Assembly (NCBI RefSeq): GCF_045679555.1
Contig: NC_092091.1
Location: 19,626,572-19,690,571 of the forward strand
Direction: 5' to 3'
DNA length: 64,000 bases
DNA from: Salvelinus alpinus
Lineage: Eukaryota; Chordata; Actinopteri; Salmoniformes; Salmonidae
Shown here: piece after piece, positions 10,898 to 21,961 of the stretch
Layout of the letters: each line of letters opens with the position of its first letter
Position numbering within the stretch: position 1 is the first letter of the stretch
Translations under genes and position numbers: made by a program
The notes under the pieces: model-generated
Told to the model about the DNA's origin: nothing
Databases searched by the model: none
Seen by the model: only the letters and a program-made list of their open reading frames with translations

Positions 10898-12260
10898 AAG
10901 CTTGACACTACAAGCTTGGCACACCTGTATTTGGGGAGTTTCTCCCATTTTTCTCTGCAGATCCTCTCAAGCTCTGTCAGTTTGGATGGGGAGCGTAGCC
11001 GCACAGCTATTTTCAGGTCTCGCCAGAGATGTTAGATGGAGTATGAGTCCGGACTCTGGCTGGGCCACTCAAGGACATGTAGAGACTTGTCCCTGAAGCC
11101 ACTCCTGCATTGTCATGGCTGTGTGCTTAGGGTCGTTGTCCTGTTGGAAGGTGAACTTTCGCCCCGGTCTGAGGTCCTGAGTGCTCTGGAGCAGGTTTCC
11201 ATCAAGGATCTCCCTGTACTTTGCTCTGTTCATCTTTCTCTCCATCCTGACCAGTCTCCCAGTCCCTGTTGCTGACAAATATCCCCAAAGCATGATGCTG
11301 ACACCACCATACCTCACCGTATGGATGGTATTGCCAGGTGATGAGTGGTGCCAGGTTTCCACCAGACGTGATGCTTGGCATTCAGGCCAAAAAGTTCAAT
11401 CTTGGTTTCATCAGACCATAGAATCTTGTTTCTCATGGTCTGAGAGTCCTTTAGGTGCCTTTGGCAAACTCCAAGCGGGCTGTCGTGTGCCTTTTACTGA
11501 GGAGTGACTTCTGTCTGGCCACTCAACCATAAAGGCCTGATTGGTGGAGTGCTGCAGAGATGGTTGTCCTACTGGAAGGTTTTGCAATCTCCACAGAGGA
11601 ACTCTGGAGCTCTGTCAGAGTGACCATCGGGTTCTTGGTCACCTCCCTGACCAAGGCCCTTCTGCCCCGATTGCTCAGGTTGGCCGGGCGGCCAAATAGC
11701 TAGTTGGCGGGCTTCCTCTTCTAGCAAGAGTCTTGGTGGTTCCAAAGTCTTCAATTTAAGAATGATGGAGGCCACTGTGTTCTTGTGGACCTTCAACGCG
11801 GCAGTCATTTTATGGTACCCTTCCCCAGATCTGTGCCTCGACACAATCCTGTCTCAGAGCTCTACGGACAATTCCTTCAACCTCATGGCTTGGTTATTGC
11901 TCTGACATGAACAGTCAACTGTGGGACCTTATATAGGCAGGTGTGTGCCTTTCAAATCATGTCCAATCAATATAATTTACCACAGGTAGACTCCAATCAA
12001 GTTGTAAAAACATCTCAAGGATGATCAATGGAAACACGATGCACCTGAGCTCAATTTCGAGTCTCATAGCAAAGGATCTGAATACTTATGTAAATAAGGT
12101 ATTTCTGTTTTTGTTGCAAAAAGTTGCAAAAATATCTAAAAACCTGTTTTTCCTTTTCATTATGAGGTATTGTGTGTAGCTTGATGACCAAAAATGTTAA
12201 TTTAATCCATTTTAGAATAAGGCTGTAGTAAAGAGGTCTGAATACTTTCCGAATGCACTG
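10898..12260 (-). mobile_element. Degenerate Tc1-like transposon (left end lost)
   Basis: The right end, CTGAATACTTTCCGAATGCA, is the terminal repeat of the same Tc1 family as the copy at 15.3-18.9 kb. The transposase is on the minus strand and broken: 11844-11569 holds the N-terminal helix-turn-helix part (RHRSGEGYHKMTAALKVHKN, then TVASIIL), and 11362-11069 holds the catalytic part with a GGVSIMLWGYLSATGTG block and QQDNDPKHTA, which contains the second catalytic Asp. The left terminal repeat expected near 10.8 kb is missing. Pseudogene. Confidence 0.85.
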
Positions 12261-12491
12261 TACGTGGGTTTTTGTTAATATCATTTCAAAGCAATGTTTC
12301 TTAAACCTACAGTACAGAAGGCAGGAAAATGTATCCAAAACAAAATACTTCAATATTATTGTTTTTTGATGTATTTCTAATACCTTTTAAGGCTTTTTTA
12401 AGTAGATGTTTTCTAGACCTCTTTTCCATCTGTTTGACCAGAAATCAAAGCCTTTGCTAATTCCACATTTTTAGGGTGGAAAATGTATATA

Positions 12492-14083
<1,592 letters not shown>

Positions 14084-14085
14084 TA

Positions 14086-14940
14086 TGCCTTAATAAAAAA
14101 TAAAAATATATACTCTTAGCTTTCATTTGAAATCCAATTTGACTCGCTCCTATGAAAGGGAAAGGGGGATAGTAAATTGTCCAACTGAATGTATTCAACT
14201 GAAACGTGTCTTCCGCATTTAACCCAACCACTTTACATGTTGGTGCTCATGGGTCCTTTTACATGGAAATTACCCTATATACTATCACTCTTCCAATACC
14301 TATCTTTGCTTCATGCCAAAATACCTCTGATTTCCCTTTTTCCCCTTTATTTCTCTAATTTCTCCAACTCACAAATGGAGCTCAACTGTTCCTTCTCACT
14401 GGCCTGGCATTCAGGCTTGCAGTGAAGCGGATGGCTAATTTTACCAGACTGACTTCATTTTTATATTGTATTAGAACAAGTGATCCAGTGTCAGTAGAAA
14501 TGCACTGGCTTCAGATAAATATTTTTACATGATCACCCCCCCTCCTTATTTTGAGAGGAAGAATATGCATATTTGCTGGGACATGCAATGCCATATACTC
14601 AGGGGGTCTTTTTCATGTGAAGAATGAATCTGGTCACCTGGATTAATTAACTGTTTGCTTCACTGAGCGGTGTTTGAATGATGCCAAAGTCCTATCAATT
14701 CTTCAAAGACAAACAGAGAGTCAAAATTAATTTAGAGAGGATCCATTCACAATTCAGGGTAAAGCTGGAGAATTGTTATAATTTACAACTGGCGTCTTTC
14801 AGTTATTGTTTGGATTCAGTTACTAAAGTAGGCTAAAGAGATAACATAAACAGTGAAAAATGTAGCTCTGAGCATCGGATTGGTTTATTTTTCCTAAAAC
14901 CACATTCAACAATAATTGTGTTCAATAAAACATTTCACTT
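14086..14940. other. Gene-free stretch
   Basis: AT-rich sequence with no recognisable gene, transposon end or tandem array. It runs up to the splice-acceptor-like tract before 14953. Confidence 0.35.
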
Positions 14941-14952
14941 ATTTTCTTGCAG

Positions 14953-14987
14953 GAAATGATGTCTCCGGATCCTGAAGATGTTGACAG
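14953..14987 (+). other. Candidate orphan micro-exon
   Basis: A strong acceptor (ATTTTCTTGCAG, ending 14952) and a consensus donor (GTGAGA from 14988) bracket 35 bases that translate in one frame as EMMSPDPEDVD plus two bases. The signals are good for such a short interval, but I cannot assign the peptide to a family, and no partner exon is visible nearby. It could be a lone exon of an unseen gene or a chance match. Confidence 0.2.
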
Positions 14988-15000
14988 GTGAGAGACAACT

Positions 15001-15507
15001 TGACAACCTTTGTTATAAATAAATCCACATCCGTTGCTACAGTATTTCATGTCTTATAGACCTAATGAATATCTGAAAACATGTGCAGCAGGGGGTTTGA
15101 AATGTGTCCATTGAACCAGCCATAAAGCAGATCAAGACCAAAATTAGCTGAACAAACATGGTAAAGTTGACCCTCAGGGGACAGACTTGGCAGAACAGAA
15201 CAATCCAAAATTCCACTTGGGTTGAGATGTCTTCATTTCCCCCTCCACTATATACAGTGCCTTCGGAAAGTACTCAGACCACTTGACTTTTTCCACATTT
15301 TGTTACGTTACAGCCTTATTCTAAAATGTATTAATTTTCAATCTAAAAAACGTGTTTTTTTCAGCTAATTTTGGTCTTGATCTATGGCTGGTTTGTAAAC
15401 AGACACATTTCAAACCCCCTGCTGCACAAGTTTTAGATATTCATTAGGTCTATAAGACATTAAATATTGTAGCAACGCATGTGGATTTATTCATAACAAA
15501 GATTGTC
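15001..15507. repeat. Local inverted duplication (arms about 15001-15153 and 15361-15507)
   Basis: The right arm is the reverse complement of the left over about 147 bases with few differences. Shared words include AATAAATCCACAT, GTCTTATAGACCTAATGAAT and GCAGCAGGGGGTTTGAAATG when oriented alike. The 207-base spacer contains the left terminal repeat of the Tc1 element starting at 15255. The right arm abuts the 5' truncation point of the LINE at 15508. Confidence 0.85.
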
Positions 15508-16890
15508 ACAGACTGGAATATGTTCCGGGATTCTTCGAGGACGTTGTCCCCACAGTGACTGTATGTACATATCCCAACCAGAAGCCATTGATTACAGGCA
15601 ATATTCGCACTGAGATAAAGGGTAGAGCTGCCGCTTTCAAGGTGCGGGAATCTAACCCGGAAGCTTATAAGAAATCCTGCTATGCCCTCCAACGAACCAT
15701 CAAACAGCAAAGCGCAAATACAGGACTAAGATTGAATCGTACTACACTGGCTCTGACGCTCGTCGGATGTGGCAGGGCCTGCAAACTACTACAGACTACA
15801 AAGGGAAGCACAGCCATGAGCTGCCCAATGACACGAGTCTAGCAGACGAGCTAAATCACTTTTATGCTCGCTTCGAGGCAAGCAACACTGAAGCATGCAT
15901 GAGAGCATCAGCTGTTCCGGACGACTGTGTGATCACTCTCTCCGTAGCCGACGAAAGTAAGACCTTTAAACAGATCGACATTCACAAGGCCGCTGGGCCA
16001 GACGGATTACCAGGACATGTGCTCCGGGCATGTGCTGACTAACTGGCAGGTGTCTTTACTATCATTTTCAACATGTCCCTGATTGATTCTGTAAAACGAA
16101 CATACTTCAAGCAGACCACCATAGTCCCTGTGCCCAAGAGCACCAAGGTAACCTGCCTAACTCCAACATCATCATTAAGTTTGCAGATGACACAACAGTG
16201 GTAAGTCTGATTACCGACGACGAGACAGCCAATAGGGAGGAGGTTAGAGACCTGGCCGGGTGGTGCCAGAATAACAACGTATCCCTCAACGTCATCAAGA
16301 CAAAGGAGATTATTGTGGACTACAGGAAAAGGAGGACCGAGCACGCCCCCATTCTCATCGATGGGGCTGTAGTGGAGCAGGTTTAGAGCTTAGAGCACAT
16401 CACCAAGGAACTTGAATGGTCCAAACACACCAATACAGTTGTGAAGAGGGCACGACAAAACCTATTGCCCCTCAGGAGACTGAAAAGATTTGGCATGGGT
16501 CCTCAGATCCTCAAAAGGTTCTACAGTTGCAACATCGAGAGCATACTGACTGGTGGCATCACTGCCTGGTATGGCAACTGCTCGGCCTCCGACCGCAAGG
16601 CACTACAGAGGGTAGTGCGTACGGCCCAGAACATCACTGTGGCAAAGCTGCCTGCCATCCAGGACCTCTACACCAGGCGCTGTCAGAGAAAAGCCCTAAA
16701 AACTGTCAAAGACCCCAGCAACCCAAGTCATAGACTGTTCTCTCTGCTACCGCATGGCAAGCGGTACCGGAGCGCCAAGTCTATGACCAAAAGGCTTCTC
16801 AACAGCTTTTACCCCCAAGCCATAAGACTCCTGAACAGGTAATCAAATGGCTACCCGGACTATTTGCATTGTGTCCCGCCTGATTTGATT
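15508..16890 (+). mobile_element. L2/CR1-like LINE with internally deleted reverse transcriptase
   Basis: Fragments of a LINE ORF2 read in order with frame shifts. First is a pre-RT linker (PNQKPLITGNIRTEIK, then SLADELNHFYARFEASN). The RT entry block follows (DIHKAAGPDGLPGHVLRAC). After about 16150 there is a jump straight to FADDTTVVSLITDDE, the F/YADD palm motif. Next come LAGWCQNNNVSLNV and TKEIIVDYRKRRTEHAP, and then a C-terminal domain (RARQNLLPLRRLKRFGMGP and later KRLLNSFYPQAIRLLNR). The central palm and fingers between AAGPDG and FADD are deleted, so the copy is inactive. It inserted into the Tc1 element around it. Confidence 0.85.
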
Positions 16891-17262
16891 TGAATACCCT
16901 ATGATGACGAAGCAAAAACAGGTTTTAGAAATGTTTGCTAATTTATTTTAAAAAATGTAAACTGAAATGTACATAAGTATTCAGACCCTTTACTCAGTAC
17001 TTTGGCAGCGACTACAGCATCGCGTCTTTTTGGGTATGATGCTAAAAGTTTGGAACACCTGTATATGGGGATTTTCTCCCTTTCTTCTCCACAGATCTTC
17101 TCAAGTTCTGTCAGGTTGGGTGGGGAGCGTTGCTGCACAGCTATTTTAAGGTCTCTCCAGAGATGTTCGATCGGGTTCAAGTCCGGGCTCTGGCTGGGCC
17201 ACTCAAGGACATTCAGAGACTTGTCCCGAAGCCACTCCTGTGTGGTCTTGGCTGTGTGCTTA

Positions 17263-17498
17263 TGTAACGGATGTGAAATGGCTAGCTAGTTAGCGGGTAC
17301 GCGCTAATAGCGTTTCAATCGGTTACGTCACTTGCTCTGAGACTTGAAGTAGGGTTTCCCCTTGCTCTGCAAGGGCCGCGGCTTTTGTGGGGCGATGGGT
17401 AACGATGCTTCGTGGGTGACTGTTGTTGATGTGTGCAGAGGGTCCCTGGTTCGCGCCCGGGTATGGGCGAGGGGACGCACTAAAGTTATACTGTTACA
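17263..17498 (+). repeat. 5' terminal repeat of the miniature element
   Basis: 236 bp, with short inverted tips TGTAAC/GTTACA. It holds CTAGCTAGTTAGCGG near the start, a CRE-like TTACGTCA, and the Pol III B-box-like CTGGTTCGCGCCCGGG near position 210 of the repeat. Confidence 0.75.
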
Positions 17499-17561
17499 TT
17501 GATGCTGTTGACCCGGATCACTGGTTGCTGCGGAAAAGGAGGAGGTCGAAAGGGGGGTGAG

Positions 17562-17797
17562 TGTAACGGATGTGAAATGGCTAGCTAGTTAGCGGGTACG
17601 CGCTAATAGCGTTTCAATCGGTTACGTCACTTGCTCTGAGACTTGAAGTAGGGTTTCCCCTTGCTCTGCAAGGGCCGCGGCTTTTGTGGGGCGATGGGTA
17701 ACGATGCTTCGTGGGTGACTGTTGTTGATGTGTGCAGAGGGTCCCTGGTTCGCGCCCGGGTCGGGGCGAGGGGACGCACTAAAGTTATACTGTTACA
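17562..17797 (+). repeat. 3' terminal repeat of the miniature element
   Basis: The same 236 bp as the 5' repeat apart from two adjacent substitutions. Immediately preceded by the purine-rich tract of the core and immediately followed by the CTTA target duplication. Confidence 0.75.
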
Positions 17798-18865
17798 CTT
17801 AGAGTCGTTGTCCTGTTGGAAGGTGAACTTTCGCACCAATCTGAGGTCCTGAGTGCTCCGGAGCGGGTTTTCATCAAGGACCTCTCTGTACTTTGCTCCG
17901 TCCCTGCCGTTGAAAAAGATCCCTACAGCATGATGCTGCCACCACCATGCTTCACCGTATGGACGGTGCCAGGTGTCCTCCAGATGTATCGCTTGGCATT
18001 CAGGCCAAAGAGTTCATTCTTGGTTTCATCAACCAGAGAATCTTGTTTCTCATGGTCTGAGAGTATTTTGGTGCCTTTTGGAAAACTCCAAGCGGGCTGT
18101 CATGTGCCTTTATACTGAGGAGTGGCTTCCATCTGGCCACTCCACCATAAAGGCCTGATTGGTGGAGTGATGCAGATATAGTTGTCCTTCTGGAAGGTTC
18201 TCATCTCCACAGAGGAACTCTACAGCTCTGTCAGTGTGACCATCAGGTTCTTAGTCACCTCCCTGACCAAGGCCCTTCCCCGATTGCTTAGTTTGGCCGG
18301 GCGGCCAGCTCTAGGAAGAGTCTTGGTGGTTCCAAACATCTTTCATTTAAGAATGATGGAGGCCACTGTGTTCTTCGGGACCTTCAATGCTGCAGAAATG
18401 TTTTGGTACCCTTTCCCAGATCTGTGCCTCGACACAATCCTGTCTCTGAGCTCTATGGACAATTCCTTCGACCTCATGGCTTGGTTTTTGCTCTGACATG
18501 CACTGTCAACTGTGGGACCTTATATCGACAGGTGCTTGCCTTTCCAAATCATGTCCAATCATTTGAATTTACCACAGGTGAACTCCAATCAAGTTTTAGA
18601 ATTATCTCAAGGATGATTAATGGAAAACAGGATGCACCTGAGCTCAATTTTGATTCTCATCGCAAAGGGGCTGAATACTTATGTAAATAAGATTTTTTTT
18701 TAATGTGCAAACATTTCTAAAAACCTGTTTTGGCTTTGTCATTATGGGATATTGTGTGTAGATTGCGGAGGGATTTTTTTTCTTTCACCCATTTTCGAAT
18801 AAATCTGTAATGCAACAAAATGTGGAAAAAGTCAAGCAGTCTGAATACTTTGCGAAGGCACTGTA

Positions 18866-19689
18866 TATCAACCCCACATCGACAAGGACTGTGAGGACCT
18901 TTCACAAGACTGACACAGCACCTGAATCACACAATTGTGTGGGCCAGAGGAGCCATCATGTGTAAAGATAAACCAGTGATCCAATACCTGTCTAAGTTCA
19001 GTTGCTTCTAATAAAGTCAGAAGAGGTATGTCGCCGATGCACAGAATGTACAAATTGTCCGAGTTAATTCCGTTTTAAACCCAATTAAGAAATTATGCAG
19101 AGTATGATTGTTGATCTTCTTTACACCAATATTTGATTGGGTAATTGGTTGTCCATAAAAAAATGTACAATCACATGACACGAGAACCACAGAAACACTG
19201 TGGTGGTCATGCATCAAAACCCACTGATTCTTTAAGCGCTGCTCTGTACAGGTGGCCCGGCTTTGCAGCTGTGCAAATGAAAGACGCAGTGTCGTTCGAG
19301 GCAAGGGATGGAAAGTTGGCCACAAATGGAGGAGTAACATACAAGTTGCTAACTGAAAATGTAATGGAAAAAATAATAGCAGAGGTTAGCTGAGAGAAAA
19401 TAATTAATGGAAAAGTTTCTCTCCTGTATTGTGTGTGTTCAAATGACAAGCTGTTCATCTTTATAGAGATGTAATACTAAGGGGGAAATGCCACATATTG
19501 ACCAGATTTACCATCTCTGGCAATGCTTAGTGACCTCCGGTATGAAACAACATCCAGGGTAACATATGAGCAATTCCATAATAACAGAGTGATGCTGAGA
19601 CTTCTCAATTTAAAATGTATGCCAAACAAAAACCAAGGACAGCAAAGTTAAACAAACCAAGTCTATGCACAAAGATGACTATTTCCACT
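18866..19689. other. Gene-free stretch with an unassigned 82-codon frame
   Basis: A frame at 19145-19393 (+) is open for 82 codons and includes RWPGFAAVQMKDAVSFEARD. I do not recognise a family, see no splice sites that would make it an exon, and consider it likely noncoding. Confidence 0.3.
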
Positions 19690-20502
19690 GAAAATGTTAC
19701 AGATTCGTCCGTCTAACTGCCAGAAGGTGAAGCGTGATTCATCAATCCAGAGAACGCGTTTGCACTGCTCCAGAGTCCAATTGAGTCGAGCTATACACCA
19801 CTCCAGCCGATGCTTGGCATTGCGCATGGTGATCTTAGGCTTGTGCGCGGCTGCTCGGCCATGGAAACCCATTTCATTAAGCTCTCGACAAACAGTTCTT
19901 GTGCTGATGTTGCTTCCAGAGGCAGTTTGGAAATCGGTAGCGAGTGTTGCAACGAAGGACAGTTTGTACGCACTACATGCTTCAGCACTCGGTCCCGTTC
20001 TGTGAGCTTGTGTGGCTAGCATGGCTAGTGGCTAACATTAGCCAGCTTGAGCTAGCTAACGAGCTAGCATTCGAACTCGGTAGCACAGAGTAGATTCTCC
20101 ATATAACGTTGAGAAATAGTGCATTGTGGGTAATTTAGAAGATATCTGGAAATTAGTTAATAAATATTTAAAAACAGAACTATGTTTTTACTTACAAGTA
20201 TTTTTTAAATGTTTACTAGGCAAGTCAGTTAAGAACAAATTCTTATTTACAATGACAGCCTACACTGGCCAAACCCCGACAACGCTGGGCCAATTGTGCG
20301 CCGCCCTATGGGACTCCCAATCCCGTCCGGTTGTGATACAGCCTGGATTTGAACGAGGGTGTCTGTAGTGATGCCTCTAGCACTGGGGTGCAGTGCCTTA
20401 GACAGCTGTGCCACTCGGGAGCCCGTCAGCAACAGGTGTGGCTGAAGTAACCAAATCCACTAAATTGAAGGGGTGTTCACATACTTTTGGCCATGTAGTG
20501 TA
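19690..20502 (-). mobile_element. Truncated Tc1-like transposon
   Basis: The right terminal repeat (TTCACATACTTTTGGCCATG) and a minus-strand transposase fragment (FQTASGSNISTRTVCRELNE, then KRVLWIDESRFTFW) match the family of the 3.55-kb copy. W.DESRF contains the first catalytic Asp. The fragment ends abruptly near 19690, so the left part is lost. An inverted SINE (20213-20425) and about 180 bases of other sequence separate the transposase piece from its terminal repeat. Confidence 0.8.
20213..20425 (-). mobile_element. tRNA-derived SINE, inverted
   Basis: Read on the minus strand it starts with the head GGCTCCCGAGTGGCACAGCT. It continues with the GGCGGCGCACAATTGGCCCA body and ends TTGCCTAGTAAACATT, the common salmonid SINE tail. 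It lies inside the Tc1 remnant and so is younger than it. Confidence 0.8.
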
Positions 20503-20522
20503 CATTTCAGCATCATTGTTAC

Positions 20523-20946
20523 TGTAACGGATGTGAAATGGCTAGCTAGTTAGCGGTGGTGCGCGCTAATAGCCTTTCAATCGGTGACGTCACTTGTTCT
20601 GAGACCTTGAAGTAGTGGTTCCCCTTGCTCTGCAAGAGCCGCGGCCTTTGTGGAGTGATGGGTAACGATGCATAACGACGCCATAAAAGTTAAACTGTTA
20701 CATTGATGCTGTTGCAATGTAACAGTTTAACTTTAGTCCGTCCCCTCGGGCGCGAACCAGGGACCCTCTGCACACATCAACAACAGTCACCCACGAAGCA
20801 TCGTTACCCATCGCTCCACAAAGGCCGCGGCTCTTGCAGAGCAAGGGGAACCACTACTTCAAGGTCTCAGAGCAAGTGACGTCACCGATTGAAAGGCTAT
20901 TAGCGCGCACCACCGCTAACTAGCTAGCCATTTCACATCCGTTACA
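20523..20946. mobile_element. Head-to-head (fold-back) pair of the miniature element's terminal repeat
   Basis: Arm 1 (20523-20702, 180 bp) is the same TGTAAC...GTTACA repeat as at 17.26 kb, lacking about 57 internal bases. Arm 2 (20718-20946, 229 bp) is a near-complete copy in the opposite orientation. Only 15 bases, TTGATGCTGTTGCAA, lie between them. The first 12 equal the start of the 17-kb element's core. The flanks TTAC and CTAC could be a mutated 4-bp target duplication. Both arms contain a perfect CRE palindrome, TGACGTCA. The structure would form a long hairpin. Confidence 0.75.
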
Positions 20947-20950
20947 CTAC

Positions 20951-21800
20951 CTTAGAATTTTCCACATGCAAATCCATATGTGTGCATACATTAACACAGG
21001 TCACCTCTGGACGTGTATGACGTGACCTGCCTCTCCTTACAAAGCTTCAGCGTGACAAAAGTATCTTGAAGCTCACTCCCTTTGTGCATTCATGCTGATA
21101 TATGTGACACATCTGTATTCAAACCTAGGGTCGTTTACTACCATGTAACACCTAGCATGAATAGCAAAGCTAGACATTAATGACACCATTGTCATCCTGG
21201 GTGAGAATTTTCTTCAGCGGGTGGAGAAAGTAATGTAATGCTTAGAGCAGAGAAACAACACGATTGTTTGCATTGGGCAATTTGCTCCGCAGCTCTGTTG
21301 AGACCCAGGGAGCTCAAACAGGACAACTGCCACAGCTGAATGCGTTATAGTGCAGAGGGGCATGCTATGTGGACATAGCTACAACTCCTATCTCAAACCA
21401 TCCACAGAAAGAGGTTCACTATTTCAGGCTTGAGAGAAATCACGTTGGCTGCAAAAAAATCATGCTATATTTAGATGTGAGAAAAACTATAATTTTCATC
21501 ATCACACTTTCCTGACCGGCTACATATTATTTTAACTCCCTCCCAAATACTACACAACAAATATTTTGCACCGCCTTCATTGTCTTTAGAAACACTTTCC
21601 ATTGGCTTGGTCCCAATGTTCCATGATTGCCACAAACCGCTTATGTAAATATCAAGTGGTTAACGAATAATTAGTGTTTCATTGGCGAACAACCACCTCT
21701 GATCCCCGTCTACTCTGTTAGACCCCTCCCACGTAGAGCCGCCCTGACGACTAGACCCCTTTTGAAAGACAGCGCAGGGGAAAGATACGAATTTTTGTCT
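20951..21800. other. Upstream region of the RGM gene
   Basis: Mostly non-repetitive sequence with no coding frame. No TATA box is obvious near the predicted 5' end. The immediate 5' flank (21700-21800) has higher GC (CCACGTAGAGCCGCCCTGACG). Confidence 0.3.
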
Positions 21801-21823
21801 AATTTCCCGCAGCTACAGCGTCG

Positions 21824-21899
21824 ATGAGCAGCAGTCGAAGAACTCCATTCTAACTGAATGGATTGGCATGGGGAGAAGCGGACCTCAAAACTTGGCTAA
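21824..21899 (+). promoter_or_regulatory. Two upstream ORFs in the RGM 5' leader
   Basis: An upstream ATG at 21824 opens a 9-codon frame ending at TAA 21851-21853. A second at 21858 opens a frame that overlaps the RGM start out of frame and ends at TAA 21897-21899. If the transcript includes these, initiation at the RGM ATG would need leaky scanning or reinitiation. The true transcription start was not determined. Confidence 0.4.
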
Positions 21900-21961
21900 G
21901 CGGCAGCTTTGGAATTATATTACTTTTACGATGGCTTTACTTTCGCTGCTGCTCAGACCAG
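21868..21961 (+). CDS. rgmd: RGM coding exon 1 (signal peptide)
   Basis: The ATG at 21868 opens [20 protein letters not shown], followed by the hydrophobic [11 protein letters not shown], a signal peptide. The exon ends after one base of codon 32, at donor GTAAGG (21962). This start is chosen because upstream ATGs are out of frame. Confidence 0.85.

Larger units (their letters stand above)
17263..17797 (+). mobile_element. Miniature LTR-like element (TRIM-like), 535 bp
   Basis: Two direct terminal repeats of 236 bp (17263-17498 and 17562-17797), each TGTAAC...GTTACA, flank only 63 bases. By eye the repeats differ at just two adjacent positions, within CGGGTATGGGCG versus CGGGTCGGGGCG. The insert is bounded by a 4-bp duplication CTTA (17259-17262, 17798-17801) that exactly interrupts the Tc1 text CTGTGTGCTTAGGGTCG. 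The core ends in a purine-rich run (GGAAAAGGAGGAGG, GAAAGGGGGGTGAG) directly before the 3' repeat, like a polypurine tract. A primer-binding site was not identified with confidence. There is no ORF. The layout is that of a terminal-repeat retrotransposon in miniature; a tandem SINE-like insertion is the main alternative. Confidence 0.7.
15255..18863 (-). mobile_element. Tc1-like transposon split by a LINE and a miniature LTR element
   Basis: The left end CAGTGCCTTCGGAAAGTACT and the right end AGTCTGAATACTTTGCGAAG pair as inverted terminal repeats and are flanked by TA (15253-15254, 18864-18865). The transposon sequence runs 15255-15360, resumes near 16895 after the LINE, is interrupted again at 17263-17801, and then continues to the end. 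Transposase remnants are on the minus strand and heavily broken: LARPALELVR-type and [10 protein letters not shown] blocks, the latter at about 17180-17150 and holding the catalytic Glu. Same family as the copy at 10.9 kb. Confidence 0.87.

Noticed and set aside
17263-17797. CRISPR-like or tandem-duplicated array interpretation of the repeat pair
   Set aside because: Only two long repeats, a unique spacer and a target duplication in a Tc1 copy; eukaryotic context.
19145-19393. 82-codon frame as a gene
   Set aside because: No recognisable family, splice sites or promoter; surrounded by transposon remnants.
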